Origin: Pelotomaculum schinkii
GTDB taxonomy: Bacteria; Bacillota; Desulfotomaculia; Desulfotomaculales; Pelotomaculaceae
Reading direction: 5' to 3'
Assembly: GCF_004369205.1 (NCBI RefSeq)
Contig: NZ_QFGA01000002.1
Span: 124,001-188,000 of the forward strand
DNA length: 64,000 nt
Of the stretch, positions 36,707 through 45,018 are shown piece after piece (positions within the stretch are counted from its first letter, which is position 1; every line of letters begins with the position of its first letter). The notes beneath the pieces were generated by a model. That model worked only from the letters and a program-made list of their open reading frames with translations, was not told where the DNA came from and made no database searches. The translations under genes and the position numbers were made by a program.

Positions 36707-37040
36707 TTTAAACCCCCATAAAAAATGCCATAAAAATCCTGCCGTTTTCCCGGCAAAACCTTCATGGCCTGAGTTCCTTATATTCAATTCATAAATTAAG
36801 GCTGTAATCATTGAAAGAGGAATCTTCTTGATCCCATTGAGATTATTATACTACCACACCTCCACGGTGGCAATAACAGTAAAGTTGAAATGCGTACCAA
36901 TATGCGTTATCGAGTTATTGCAAAGTAATAACTTCTGGTAATTTATAGTTATAAGCAAACCACAATGATCGTTTCTGCTGCCGGAACATATATTAGAACA
37001 AGTATAACAGTTAAAAAACCAGTGGTGATGAAAAACGCAA

Positions 37041-37976
37041 CTGATAAAACCACATGCTCTGGCTTATGGCTCTACCCTGGGTATCATCGCGCCGGCAAGT
37101 CCCTCATACGATCCCCTGGAAGTAGAGCTTGGAAAATATTTGCTGGAAGAGCTAGGCTTCCAGGTTGCTGTGGCTCCGAACGCATTAAAGAAAAACCGTT
37201 ACCTGGCCGGAACAGACACAGAAAGATTATCCGACCTGAGACATATGTTCCTTGAACCCGCCATAGACGGTCTGCTCTGCCTGCGGGGGGGGTATGGGTG
37301 TATGAGACTGCTCTCCCAAATAGATTACCGCGTCGTCAGGAACAATCCCAAGATACTGGTGGGTTATAGCGATATTACCGCTCTCCAGCTCGCTATCTGG
37401 AAGCATGCCGGACTGGTGACTTTCTCCGGTCCCATGCTGGTATCCGATTTTGGCCGGGGAGCAGGGGCATACACAATCAACCATTTTTATAAAGCCCTTA
37501 CCAGCCCCTTTACGCTGGGGGTCATCCCACCTGCCCCGGACACCAGGTGCGAGGTAATCAGGCCGGGCCGGGCCAGCGGCCGCCTACTGGGCGGCAATCT
37601 TACTCTCATTGCAGCCACCCTGGGTACTCCTTACGAGATTGATACCCGGGGGGCGATCCTTTTCCTGGAAGACGTAGATGAACAGCCCTACCGCGTTGAC
37701 AGGATGCTGCAGCAATTGCGGTTGGCCGGCAAATTCAGATTTGTCGCGGGTGTTGTTTTTGGAGAATTCGCCGGTTGTGAGGCGGAGGAAAACACGAGTT
37801 CCTTTTCACTTCTGGAAGTACTCAAGGACGCAATGAAGGATACAGCCGTCCCCTGTTATTACGGTCTCGCTACCGGGCATGGAGTCAACAAGGCCACCCT
37901 GCCGCTGGGAGTAAAGGCGGAAATCGATGCAGCCGAATGCATTCTGACCATAACCGAATCAGCCACTATTATATAA
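37041..37976 (+). CDS. LD-carboxypeptidase (S66 family), irregular 5' end
   Basis: The domain is complete only if translation begins well before the first ATG of this frame (37140). Upstream codons read KPHALAYGSTLGIIAPASPS, the normal N-terminus of LdcA/MccF proteins. They contain no ATG/GTG/TTG between a TGA at 37029 and residue ~34. A CTG lies at 37041. Alternatively, an ATG at 37028 would join this frame if an AAAA run (37046-37049) had one A fewer. Catalytic features include GGYGCMRLL, VGYSDITALQLA (Ser nucleophile nearby), FLEDVDEQPYRVDRM and the His in GLATGHGVNK. It trims tetrapeptides in cell-wall recycling. Confidence 0.8.
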   Translation: MIKPHALAYGSTLGIIAPASPSYDPLEVELGKYLLEELGFQVAVAPNALKKNRYLAGTDTERLSDLRHMFLEPAIDGLLCLRGGYGCMRLLSQIDYRVVRNNPKILVGYSDITALQLAIWKHAGLVTFSGPMLVSDFGRGAGAYTINHFYKALTSPFTLGVIPPAPDTRCEVIRPGRASGRLLGGNLTLIAATLGTPYEIDTRGAILFLEDVDEQPYRVDRMLQQLRLAGKFRFVAGVVFGEFAGCEAEENTSSFSLLEVLKDAMKDTAVPCYYGLATGHGVNKATLPLGVKAEIDAAECILTITESATII

Positions 37977-38038
37977 TAAGTACCCGGTACCCATATTTTA
38001 ACAACCTGGACACTCATGCTCCTTACTAAAACTTAGCC

Positions 38039-38094
38039 ATGTGGGTGCGGGCATTCCTCCGGGGTCATGCGCAAATGAATTCACACCCACATCG
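38039..38094 (+). repeat. Short copy of the dispersed repeat
   Basis: ATGTGGGTGCGGGCATTCCT, then CCGGGGTCATGCGCAAATGA and ATTCACACCCACAT. The outer parts ATGTGGGTG and CACCCACAT are inverted repeats. It lies between the LD-carboxypeptidase gene and the Gly-Pro-Phe small protein, in a gap with nothing else visible. Confidence 0.6.
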
Positions 38095-38158
38095 TTGGGT
38101 AATTGTTTTGTTTTGTATTGTTTTTCTATAGGTAGGTACCGGATATCATGATTCTGTA

Positions 38159-38374
38159 TTAAAAAAACCTCCCTCTCCTGAATAATAATTCCCTGATTAA
38201 CAATATGGCAATCAAGTCTCTTAAAAATCTTCTTCCAACAAAAGGTCCCCCAAATCCGGGCCCGACAAACCCAGGTCCTACAAACCCCGGCCCTACAAAC
38301 TGGCGCGGCATGGGTTGCACATCATCTCTAATCCCGAAGTTAATTGCTACGGTATTATATATTTGGTCAGCCAT
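38159..38374 (-). CDS. Small Gly-Pro-Phe repeat protein with hydrophobic tail
   Basis: 71 residues. Four near-identical units FVGPGF/FGGPF occupy residues 26-46, followed by a hydrophobic, basic end (FLRDLIAILLIRELLFRR). Small proteins of this composition are common among spore coat and exosporium components, but the family is not recognised. No good ribosome-binding site precedes the ATG at 38374. The upstream frame is continuous except for one TAG (see next entry), so this may be the second half of a longer gene. Confidence 0.55.
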   Translation of the reverse strand: MADQIYNTVAINFGIRDDVQPMPRQFVGPGFVGPGFVGPGFGGPFVGRRFLRDLIAILLIRELLFRRGRFF

Positions 38375-38389
38375 CTGTTCACAACGGCT

Positions 38390-38557
38390 CTACTTGGGGA
38401 AGGATACATACAAGTATTTGCAGGAACATCGTACATCTCGCACATGCTTCTTACCATCGGATACACACAATGATAAATATCCGGGTAACATAGACTCCAA
38501 AGCCTCTCCGCAGTTTGCAGAAATATTCATTTCATTCGGAGATACATTATCCGGCAT
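38390..38557 (-). CDS. Small Cys-containing protein, 55 residues, in frame with the next gene
   Basis: ATG 38557 has AAGGGTG upstream and encodes MPDNVSPNEMNISANCGEAL and on to HVRDVRCSCKYLYVSFPK, with four cysteines. It ends at TAG 38392-38390, five codons before the ATG of the Gly-Pro-Phe protein in the same frame. It may be a separate small gene, the upstream half of one gene with a nonsense change, or (less likely) a readthrough gene. Function unknown. Confidence 0.45.
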   Translation of the reverse strand: MPDNVSPNEMNISANCGEALESMLPGYLSLCVSDGKKHVRDVRCSCKYLYVSFPK

Positions 38558-38691
38558 AATGGGATCACCCTTTCAACACTTACATAGCCATATTATGCTA
38601 TATAAAGATATTTGTTCCATCTGACACAAAAATCATCCCTTGGCAGTTGCCGGGATTATGAATATTTTTGTGGCCCTATGAGATTTTTGTA

Positions 38692-38720
38692 GTGACATTA
38701 TGACGGTCCTGTGATAATAT
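38692..38720 (+). promoter_or_regulatory. Candidate promoter of the trpP transporter operon
   Basis: GTGACA (38692-38697) and TAATAT (38715-38720) are separated by 17 nt. Initiation would fall near 38727, upstream of the triplet array, giving a leader of about 170 nt. Confidence 0.5.
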
Positions 38721-38751
38721 TTAGTAAGTTGGAAGGGTAGCCTTCCACATG

Positions 38752-38826
38752 TAGCAGAGTTGGAATCGACAATTGCATAAGTGAGGTGAGTTGAGCATGA
38801 GCTGAGCCTGGGCGAGTGGAGACGAG
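38752..38826 (+). promoter_or_regulatory. GAG-triplet array in the trpP leader (TRAP-like or HutP-like RNA site)
   Basis: Eight GAG triplets start at 38783, 38788, 38793, 38799, 38804, (38809 empty), 38814, 38819 and 38824. That is a 5-nt register with one 6-nt step and one vacant place. TAG (38752) and CAG/GAG (38755, 38757) lie upstream. The array has the same build as the one before trpE, including a single 7-nt gap. In B. subtilis, TRAP controls trpP through such triplets. Confidence 0.82.
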
Positions 38827-38848
38827 GATTTTTTTTATTTGTCCAAAG

Positions 38849-38876
38849 ACCGGGCCGCGCTGCCCGGTTTATTTAT
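38849..38876 (+). terminator. Attenuator terminator in the trpP leader
   Basis: Stem ACCGGGC/GCCCGGT (38849-38868) with a 6-nt loop is followed by TTATTTATTATT. It lies between the GAG array and the GAGGAGG ribosome-binding site of trpP. The sequence CTGGGC in the gap of the array could pair with GCCCGG of the 3' arm, a possible competing fold (inference). Confidence 0.8.
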
Positions 38877-38896
38877 TATTGAGGAGGTTATTTATA

Positions 38897-39463
38897 ATGT
38901 CTGAACCCCAAGCTTACGAGATTAATATAAACGAAAACAGGATGGCGCGCTCCAAGCAGCTGGCTGTTGTAGCAGTCCTGATTGCCATCGGAGCCGTCCT
39001 GCGCATGTTCACGCCGCCCATCGCGGGTATCACTCCCAACTTCGTCATTGCCATGTACTGTATTGCCATCCTGTTGGTTCGTCCCAACCTCGGCGGCGCT
39101 ATAGGCATCGGCCTGGTAGGCGGCGCGGTGGCCATGATGTTCTCCAAGTCACCCATCCCCTACCTGAATTTATTCTCCGAGCCGGCCGGAGCGCTGGCCT
39201 GCGCTTTTATCGTCAGGTACCTACCGGAATTCAACCTCAGCAACTACTCCTTCAAGCCAATCCTTGCAACAACCATCGGTACGCTGGTCAGCGGCCTGTT
39301 ATACATCACTTTAAACTTCAAGTTTGCCCTGGACCTGCCGCCTGATAAAATGATGATCGCCTGGAAAGCGGCCTGCATCGGAGTGGTAATTCCTGTTACC
39401 GTGATCAATGCCGTGCTGGCCCAGATCCTGTACCTGCCGGCCAAAAAGTTCCTCAAGCTCTAA
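38897..39463 (+). CDS. trpP: ECF transporter S component, tryptophan-specific type (TrpP-like)
   Basis: 188 residues from ATG 38897 (GAGGAGG 8 nt upstream). About six membrane helices: QLAVVAVLIAIGAVL, FVIAMYCIAILLV, IGIGLVGGAVAMMF, ALACAFIV, TIGTLVSGLLYITL and IGVVIPVTVINAVL. The start (LIAIGAVLRMFTPPIAGITP) resembles B. subtilis TrpP (LFAAIGAVLHSIIPPFLGGM). The three genes behind it supply the ATPases and T protein. The regulated leader supports tryptophan as substrate; that remains inference. Confidence 0.82.
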   Translation: MSEPQAYEININENRMARSKQLAVVAVLIAIGAVLRMFTPPIAGITPNFVIAMYCIAILLVRPNLGGAIGIGLVGGAVAMMFSKSPIPYLNLFSEPAGALACAFIVRYLPEFNLSNYSFKPILATTIGTLVSGLLYITLNFKFALDLPPDKMMIAWKAACIGVVIPVTVINAVLAQILYLPAKKFLKL

Positions 39464-39481
39464 GGCTGCGGCTAAGCAAAA

Positions 39482-39556
39482 TTAATTCATTCGCACAAAG
39501 ACCCAAGAGGAATGCAGTATATACCCACGTCTCACGTCTCACATCTCACGTCCCAA
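39482..39556 (-). repeat. Composite heptamer repeat copy, minus orientation
   Basis: On the minus strand: GGGACGTGAGATGTGAGACG and TGAGACGTGGGTATATACTG, then CATTCCTCTTGGGTCTTTGT and GCGAATGAATTAATT. This follows the same order as the copies at 26130 and 42553. It sits between trpP and the first ATPase gene. Confidence 0.7.
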
Positions 39557-39574
39557 TGGAAGGATGAACGAGTG

Positions 39575-40423
39575 ATGCCACTGCTGGAAATCAAAAATTT
39601 CACCTTCAGCTACCCCCAGTCGCCGCAGCCGGCACTGAAAGACATCAACTTCAGCGTGGCAAAAGGTGAATTTATCGGTATCACCGGGCCTACCGGAGCG
39701 GGCAAGACCACCCTGGCCTGCTGCTTAAACGGCATCATCCCTCATTTCCAGGGTGGGAGACTGCAGGGCCGTATCGACCTTCAAAGAACATCAATATTCG
39801 AGCACAGCACCGCCCAGATTTCCCGCCTGGTGGGGAGCGTTTTTCAGGACTCTGAGGCGCAGATTATCTCCACCGAGGTTGAACAGGAACTGGCCTTCGG
39901 ACCGGAAAACCTCGGCTTTCCACCCAGGGAAATTGAGCGGCGCATCAGCGAGGCGCTGGAACTCGTCGGCATCACAGAACTGCGCAACCGGCCAACCATC
40001 AACCTTTCCGGCGGCGAGAAACAGCGTGTGGCTATCGCCGCCGCCCTGGCCATGCTGCCGGAAATTCTGCTATTGGATGAGCCCACTTCCGAGTTGGATC
40101 CAGTGGGTACAGAGGAAATATTTCAGGTCTTGAGCCACCTGAACCGTGCGCACGGCATCACCATCCTGATGATTGAGCAGAAGACAGAGCAATTGGCCGC
40201 CTATGCCAACCGGATCCTGGTACTCAACGGCGGAACGGTCGCGTTGGAAGGGGAACCCTGGCAGGTTTTTGCCAGGCAGAATGAACTGGAGGAAATAGGT
40301 GTCAGGATACCCCAGGTGACCCGGCTGGCAAGCATGCTCGGCGGTCATGACAAGTATTCACTGCCCCTGACGGTGGAGCAGTGCCGCATTTTTGTAGAAA
40401 GAATGCTGCGGAGGCAAATATAA
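39575..40423 (+). CDS. ecfA: ECF transporter ATPase 1
   Basis: About 282 residues from ATG 39575. Walker A GITGPTGAGKTTLACCLNG, Q-loop VFQDSEAQI, signature NLSGGEKQRVAIAAA, Walker B ILLLDEPTSELD. The stop overlaps the next start (TAATG). Forms the ATPase pair of the tryptophan-type ECF transporter with the following gene. Confidence 0.94.
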   Translation: MPLLEIKNFTFSYPQSPQPALKDINFSVAKGEFIGITGPTGAGKTTLACCLNGIIPHFQGGRLQGRIDLQRTSIFEHSTAQISRLVGSVFQDSEAQIISTEVEQELAFGPENLGFPPREIERRISEALELVGITELRNRPTINLSGGEKQRVAIAAALAMLPEILLLDEPTSELDPVGTEEIFQVLSHLNRAHGITILMIEQKTEQLAAYANRILVLNGGTVALEGEPWQVFARQNELEEIGVRIPQVTRLASMLGGHDKYSLPLTVEQCRIFVERMLRRQI

Positions 40424-41271
40424 TGACCAGACCGGCTTTGATCAAAATAGAAAACCTTTCCTACGCCTATAACGGAGGGCGCCCGGTCCTGAAAAATATT
40501 TCCATGGAAATAGGCAAGGGAGAATGTGTGGCCATCATCGGTCAAAACGGAGCCGGTAAAACTACTTTGGCCAAGCACTTTAACGGACTGCACAAGCCTT
40601 CCTCGGGCAAGGTTTACGTCGGAGGCAGGGACTCCAATCCCCTTAAAGTTTCCGAACTGGCCCGTACGGTGGGTTACGTCTTTCAGAACCCCGACCACCA
40701 GATCTTCCATGATACCGTCGGCCGGGAGGTCGCTTTCGGCTTAAAGAACCTGGGACTGCCTGCCGGGCAGATCAAAGAAAGGGTCGACGAAGCGCTGGCA
40801 GAAGTGGGATTAACCGGGCATTACCAGACCTACCCCTTCAATCTGAGCAAGGGGCAACGGCAGCGGGTGGCCCTGGCCTCGGTGCTGGCCATGCGGACTG
40901 AAGCAATAGTACTGGATGAGCCCACCACCGGCCAGGATTACCGCGAATCGAAGCAGATCATGGAGATGGTCAGAAAGCTGAATGAAGCCGGGCATACCAT
41001 ACTCTTTATTACCCATGACATGTCGCTGGTGGCGCGTTACGCCAAACGCGTCATTGTACTTTGCCGGGGTGAGGTCCTGGTTGACGGGGAGGTGCGCTCA
41101 GTATTCGCCCGGCCTGAGTTATTGAAAGAAACCTACCTCAGCCCGCCCCAGATAACGGCCCTGGCTCAAAGCCTGGGAAGGCACGCGATCCCCCCCGGAG
41201 TTTTAAGTGTCGAGGAGATGTACCAATTGCTGACAATGATGGGAGGTGAGCAGCTTGGCTGCTGCCGTTGA
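40423..41271 (+). CDS. ecfA2: ECF transporter ATPase 2
   Basis: 282 residues from ATG 40423, which overlaps the previous stop. Walker A IIGQNGAGKTTLAKHFNG, Q-loop VFQNPDHQIF, signature NLSKGQRQRVALASV (K replaces the usual G), Walker B AIVLDEPTTGQD and the His in FITHDMSLVARY. Partner of the preceding ATPase. Confidence 0.94.
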   Translation: MTRPALIKIENLSYAYNGGRPVLKNISMEIGKGECVAIIGQNGAGKTTLAKHFNGLHKPSSGKVYVGGRDSNPLKVSELARTVGYVFQNPDHQIFHDTVGREVAFGLKNLGLPAGQIKERVDEALAEVGLTGHYQTYPFNLSKGQRQRVALASVLAMRTEAIVLDEPTTGQDYRESKQIMEMVRKLNEAGHTILFITHDMSLVARYAKRVIVLCRGEVLVDGEVRSVFARPELLKETYLSPPQITALAQSLGRHAIPPGVLSVEEMYQLLTMMGGEQLGCCR

Positions 41272-42046
41272 ATATATCCATGGCAACTCCCCGGTACACC
41301 GGTTAAATGCCATGTCCAAGATTTTCTGGTCTCTTTTTGTCCTGGCGGCGGGGCTCCTCTTCAATGATTACCGCTACCTCCTGACCCTCTTGTTATCCGT
41401 GCTGTTTGTAGCCGCCCTGGGCGGAGTGCTGAAAAATTTCCTCCCGGCCTGCGCCGGACTGTCAATATTTGCCCTTATTTTATTAATCATTCAAGCCCTT
41501 TTCTACGACCAGGGGCAGGCCCTTTTCCATCTGGTCCCCGGCGCCAACTACCTGCCAGTAACCGACCAGGGCTTGCTCACGGGACTGGCAATGGCCGCCC
41601 GCATGCTGGCACTGGTATTGAGCTTCATGGTTTTTCTGGCCACAACACGCACCCAGGATATCGTCTTGACCCTGGTTGAGAAACTTAAAATCCCTTACGA
41701 CTATGCTTTTACCTTTTTGACGGCGCTGCGCTTTATCCCCACTTTCTTCGGAGAGGTCAGGCAGGTCAGTGAGGCTCAGCAGGCCAGAGGACACGCTTTA
41801 GAAGGGCTCAACCCGTTTAAAAAAATCATGTCCTACGCGCCGGTAGGTGTACCTTTGGTATTGCTCTCTCTTAACAAGGCCGAAAACCTGGCCATGGCCA
41901 TGGAAACCAGGGGCTACGGCGGCGGGCGCCGCACCTACCTGCGTGATCCCCGCCTGGGAGTCGCGGATTACTGTTTGACAGGCCTGATGGCGCTGCTATT
42001 GGCCATCAGCGTGTACGCACGGGTTAAAGGCTACGGTGTCGTTTGA
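41255..42046 (+). CDS. ecfT: ECF transporter T protein
   Basis: 263 residues from TTG 41255 (GGGAGG 8 nt upstream), overlapping the end of the ATPase gene. Membrane helices include FWSLFVLAAGLLFNDYRYLL and FAVLILLIIQALFYD-like segments. The EcfT coupling motifs are EAQQARGHALEG and METRGYGGGRR. It completes a dedicated ECF module with trpP, whereas many S proteins share a common module. Confidence 0.92.
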   Translation: MAAAVEYIHGNSPVHRLNAMSKIFWSLFVLAAGLLFNDYRYLLTLLLSVLFVAALGGVLKNFLPACAGLSIFALILLIIQALFYDQGQALFHLVPGANYLPVTDQGLLTGLAMAARMLALVLSFMVFLATTRTQDIVLTLVEKLKIPYDYAFTFLTALRFIPTFFGEVRQVSEAQQARGHALEGLNPFKKIMSYAPVGVPLVLLSLNKAENLAMAMETRGYGGGRRTYLRDPRLGVADYCLTGLMALLLAISVYARVKGYGVV

Positions 42047-42318
42047 GACGTGGGACGTGGGACGTGGGTCGTGAGAGTGAGTCTTGGGTATGCTTGCATT
42101 TCTCTGAAGCTGAAAACCTGTGACCGCAGGTATGGATTTTTCCGATGTGGGGTACGAATTCTTTCGCACACCAAAAATGCTTTAAGAATACTTAAACTGC
42201 TTCGTACACATAAAACACCAGGCGATGTAGGCGCCATTTCAATCGCACAAGGGCGCACTAGCGCCGGACTTGTGTGGCTAATGTAACTTCTGTGCGAATG
42301 AATTCGCACCTGCATTTT
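42045..42318. repeat. Cluster of dispersed repeats between ecfT and iorA
   Basis: Heptamers GACGTGGGACGTGGGACGTG at 42046 lead into TTGGGTATGCTTGCATTTCT, a composite-repeat copy that begins at the ecfT stop. The second repeat type follows at about 42231-42318: palindromes AATCGCAC, GGGCGCACTAGCGCC and GTGCGAATGAATTCGCAC, then CTGCATTTTT. The second type recurs at 60421. The whole gap 42047-42626 has no gene. Confidence 0.65.
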
Positions 42319-42552
42319 TCAGATTCGCTCTGTGGGCTGAACAGTTGTACAGTTGTTTTCAGATAGAGTATTTCCCTGACGATGTGCGCCGTAACAAAGG
42401 AATCCAGCGTCAGGTGTCGAATTATATAAAAATTTGCGTCTTTTAAGCTTATATTTGCCGTCTGAATCCATGCAAATCTAAACGGTCGGATAAAGGAAAT
42501 CAGACAGTACTTTAGACGCGGCACATGGGACATGCAAATTTCAGGAGATTCT

Positions 42553-42611
42553 CCGGAATTACAAGAGACCCTGAAGAAATGCAGGATATACCCACGTCCC
42601 ACGTCCCACAT
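42553..42611 (-). repeat. Composite heptamer repeat copy before iorA, minus orientation
   Basis: On the minus strand: ATGTGGGACGTGGGACGTGG, then GTATATCCTGCATTTCTTCA and GGGTCTCTTGTAATTCC. It ends 16 nt before the iorA start and so may lie in its leader. Confidence 0.65.
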
Positions 42612-42626
42612 AGGGGGAAAACAAAC

Positions 42627-44420
42627 TTGACATTAAAACTCCTCATGGGAAATGAAGCAATTGCCTACGGCGCGATAGAGGCCGGCGTTCAGGTAGCTGC
42701 CGCCTATCCGGGCACACCCTCCTCGGAAGTTCTGTCCACCCTGGCCGGATTGGCCCGGGAAAAGGGCTTTTACGCTGAGTGGTCGGTCAACGAGAAAGTA
42801 GCCCTGGAAGTCGCGGCAGGCGCCGCCTACGCCGGAGCGCGGTCGCTGGCGGCCATGAAGCAAGTCGGGCTGAATGTGGCCTCCGACCCACTGATGAGCC
42901 TGGCCTACATCGGTGTCAAGGGCGGGCTGGTATTAGTGGTGGCGGACGACCCCGGACCGCACAGCTCCCAGACCGAACAGGACACCCGCCTGTTTGCCCG
43001 GTTTGCCAAACTCCCGGTCCTCGACCCGGCCACGCCACGTGAAGCGCTGGAAATGACCAAGTACGCCTTTGATTTATCAGAGAAACTGCTCCTGCCGGTA
43101 ATCTTAAGGCCAACCACGCGGACCTGCCACGCCTGCCAGGACGTGGAGATACAGGATGGCAACGCATCGCTCCAGCCTATTTCCGGTTTTCAAAGAAGTC
43201 CCAACTGGGTGATCTTTCCCAACCTATCCGCCCGTAAACATGTCTGGCTCAACGGCCAGCAGGAAGTCGCGCGGGATAGCTTCGAGAGTTCACCATTTAA
43301 CCAGCTAACAATTAATAAACAATCTGACGTGGGGATTATAGCCTGCGGTGTCAGCTACAACTACGTGATGGAGGCGCTGCAGCTGACCGGCCTTGCAGCC
43401 TCCGTCTTGAAAATCGGCACTCCCTACCCCTTGCCTGCCGGTCCGGTCCTAAAGCTTTTGCAGCATGCCAAAAAAATCCTGGTAATTGAGGAACAGGAGC
43501 CGGTGGTGGAAGACCAGGTTATCGCCCTGGCCTGGAAAAACCGGTATACGACGCAGATATCCGGTAAAAACGACAATCATTCGCCACGTGAAGGCGAGTT
43601 CAATGTGAATAAAGTAAGGAGTATCCTGGAAAGTTTTTACGGCCGGCAGCCTGAGCAGGCTGCAACCTTTACTGCGCCGGAGCTGCCTTTGCGCACGCCC
43701 GTCCTATGCGCCGGTTGTTCGCACCGTGCCTCCTTCTATATTCTTAAAGAAGCCGCGCGTGGCAAAGACACGTTATTTGCCGGGGATATCGGCTGCTATA
43801 CTTTAGGCGCCATGGCGCCTTTATACACAACGGACACCTGCCTTTGCATGGGCGCCAGTGTCAGCATCGCCGCAGGCTTAAGCCGGGTGGAGCCGCACCG
43901 CAAACAGGTAGCCTTTCTGGGAGACTCCACCTTCTTTCACTCCGGCATACCGGGCCTGATTAACGCGGTACACAACGGCGCCAACATCACTCTGATTATT
44001 CTTGACAACAGTACCACGGCTATGACCGGCCACCAGTCCCACCCCGGGCTTAACCGTACAGCAATGGGGCCGACTGACAGGTCGATTGACATAGCCCGGA
44101 TGGCTGAAGCCTGTGGCGTAGAGTTTGTGCGGGTGGCTGATCCCTTTGATCTGAAAACAGCCATGCAGGTGGCTAAAGAGGCCCTTGCTTTTGACGGGCC
44201 ATCCGTAGTGGTTATGCAGCGTGCGTGTGTTGCGCAAATGAAAAAAGGGCGGCGCCGCAGGATTAACCCCGATCTCTGTACAGGATGCGGCGCCTGCGTT
44301 GACGAATTGGGCTGCCCCGCCATCGGTAAACCGGCCGGCAGTCCGGAAATTCTGGATAACTGCTTTGGTTGCGGCTTTTGCGACCAGGTCTGCCCCGTCG
44401 GGGCCATCGAGGAGGTTTAG
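42627..44420 (+). CDS. iorA: Indolepyruvate:ferredoxin oxidoreductase, alpha subunit
   Basis: 597 residues from TTG 42627 (GGGGG 9 nt upstream); the longer frame to 42525 is repeat sequence. The pyrimidine-domain segment is VAAAYPGTPSSEVL, the ThDP domain carries AGDIGCYTLGAMAPL and LDNSTTAMTGHQ, and the C-terminus holds two ferredoxin motifs CTGCGACVDELGCPA and CFGCGFCDQVCPVGA. Oxidatively decarboxylates arylpyruvates from aromatic amino acids to aryl-acetyl-CoA with reduced ferredoxin. Followed by iorB and an aryl-CoA ligase. Confidence 0.95.
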   Translation: MTLKLLMGNEAIAYGAIEAGVQVAAAYPGTPSSEVLSTLAGLAREKGFYAEWSVNEKVALEVAAGAAYAGARSLAAMKQVGLNVASDPLMSLAYIGVKGGLVLVVADDPGPHSSQTEQDTRLFARFAKLPVLDPATPREALEMTKYAFDLSEKLLLPVILRPTTRTCHACQDVEIQDGNASLQPISGFQRSPNWVIFPNLSARKHVWLNGQQEVARDSFESSPFNQLTINKQSDVGIIACGVSYNYVMEALQLTGLAASVLKIGTPYPLPAGPVLKLLQHAKKILVIEEQEPVVEDQVIALAWKNRYTTQISGKNDNHSPREGEFNVNKVRSILESFYGRQPEQAATFTAPELPLRTPVLCAGCSHRASFYILKEAARGKDTLFAGDIGCYTLGAMAPLYTTDTCLCMGASVSIAAGLSRVEPHRKQVAFLGDSTFFHSGIPGLINAVHNGANITLIILDNSTTAMTGHQSHPGLNRTAMGPTDRSIDIARMAEACGVEFVRVADPFDLKTAMQVAKEALAFDGPSVVVMQRACVAQMKKGRRRRINPDLCTGCGACVDELGCPAIGKPAGSPEILDNCFGCGFCDQVCPVGAIEEV

Positions 44421-44427
44421 TATAGCA

Positions 44428-45018
44428 ATGAAGCTCGATATAGTTATCAGCGGCGTCGGCGGTCAGGGGTCCGTGCTGGCCTCCCGGGCGCTGGCCGGCG
44501 CAGGTATGGGCCTGGGACTGGATGTGCGCACCTCGGAAATAATCGGGATGGCCCAAAGGGAAGGCTCTGTCACCAGCCAGGTGCGGATAGGTGAACAGCT
44601 CTTCGGCGCCACCATACCGGACCACGAGGCCGATATCCTGCTCGGTTTTGAACTGGCGGAAACCATAAGAGCCCTGCCCAAGTTGAAACCGGGCGGCGTC
44701 ATTATCGCCAGCTCCTCCGCCATCGTCCCGGTTTCGGTGCAGCTGGGCATCTCCAGCTACGACCGGGAGGCAATGCGACGGTACCTGCGGGAACAACCCG
44801 GAAAGGTAGTTTTGCTCGACCTGGATGAACTGGCCAAAAGCGCCGGCAACATTAAGACCGGCAACGTCATTATCCTGGGAGCCCTGTCCACCCTGCCGGG
44901 ACTTCCTTTTGAACCGGAGCAACTGCAGCAGGCAGTCTTAAACTTAATTCCGGAGAAGCTTCAGAATACCAACAAGCGCGCTTTTGAAGTCGGGCGCCGG
45001 GCCATGGAGGTGGCGTAA
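44428..45018 (+). CDS. iorB: Indolepyruvate:ferredoxin oxidoreductase, beta subunit
   Basis: 196 residues from ATG 44428 (GAGGAGG 9 nt upstream). The gamma-type domain shows IVISGVGGQGSVLASRAL, TSEIIGMAQREGSVTSQVRIG and LLGFELAETIRALPKLKPGG. Partners IorA to complete the oxidoreductase. Its stop overlaps the start of the next gene (TAATG). Confidence 0.95.
   Translation: MKLDIVISGVGGQGSVLASRALAGAGMGLGLDVRTSEIIGMAQREGSVTSQVRIGEQLFGATIPDHEADILLGFELAETIRALPKLKPGGVIIASSSAIVPVSVQLGISSYDREAMRRYLREQPGKVVLLDLDELAKSAGNIKTGNVIILGALSTLPGLPFEPEQLQQAVLNLIPEKLQNTNKRAFEVGRRAMEVA

Noticed and set aside
36965-37255. 96-codon plus-strand frame at the LD-carboxypeptidase start
   Set aside because: After its first few residues it reads the carboxypeptidase gene in the wrong frame; only its ATG at 37028 is of interest as a candidate start.
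38752-38826. CRISPR-like short repeat array
   Set aside because: The repeated unit is only GAG plus two variable bases; there are no direct repeats of 25-40 bp and no spacers.
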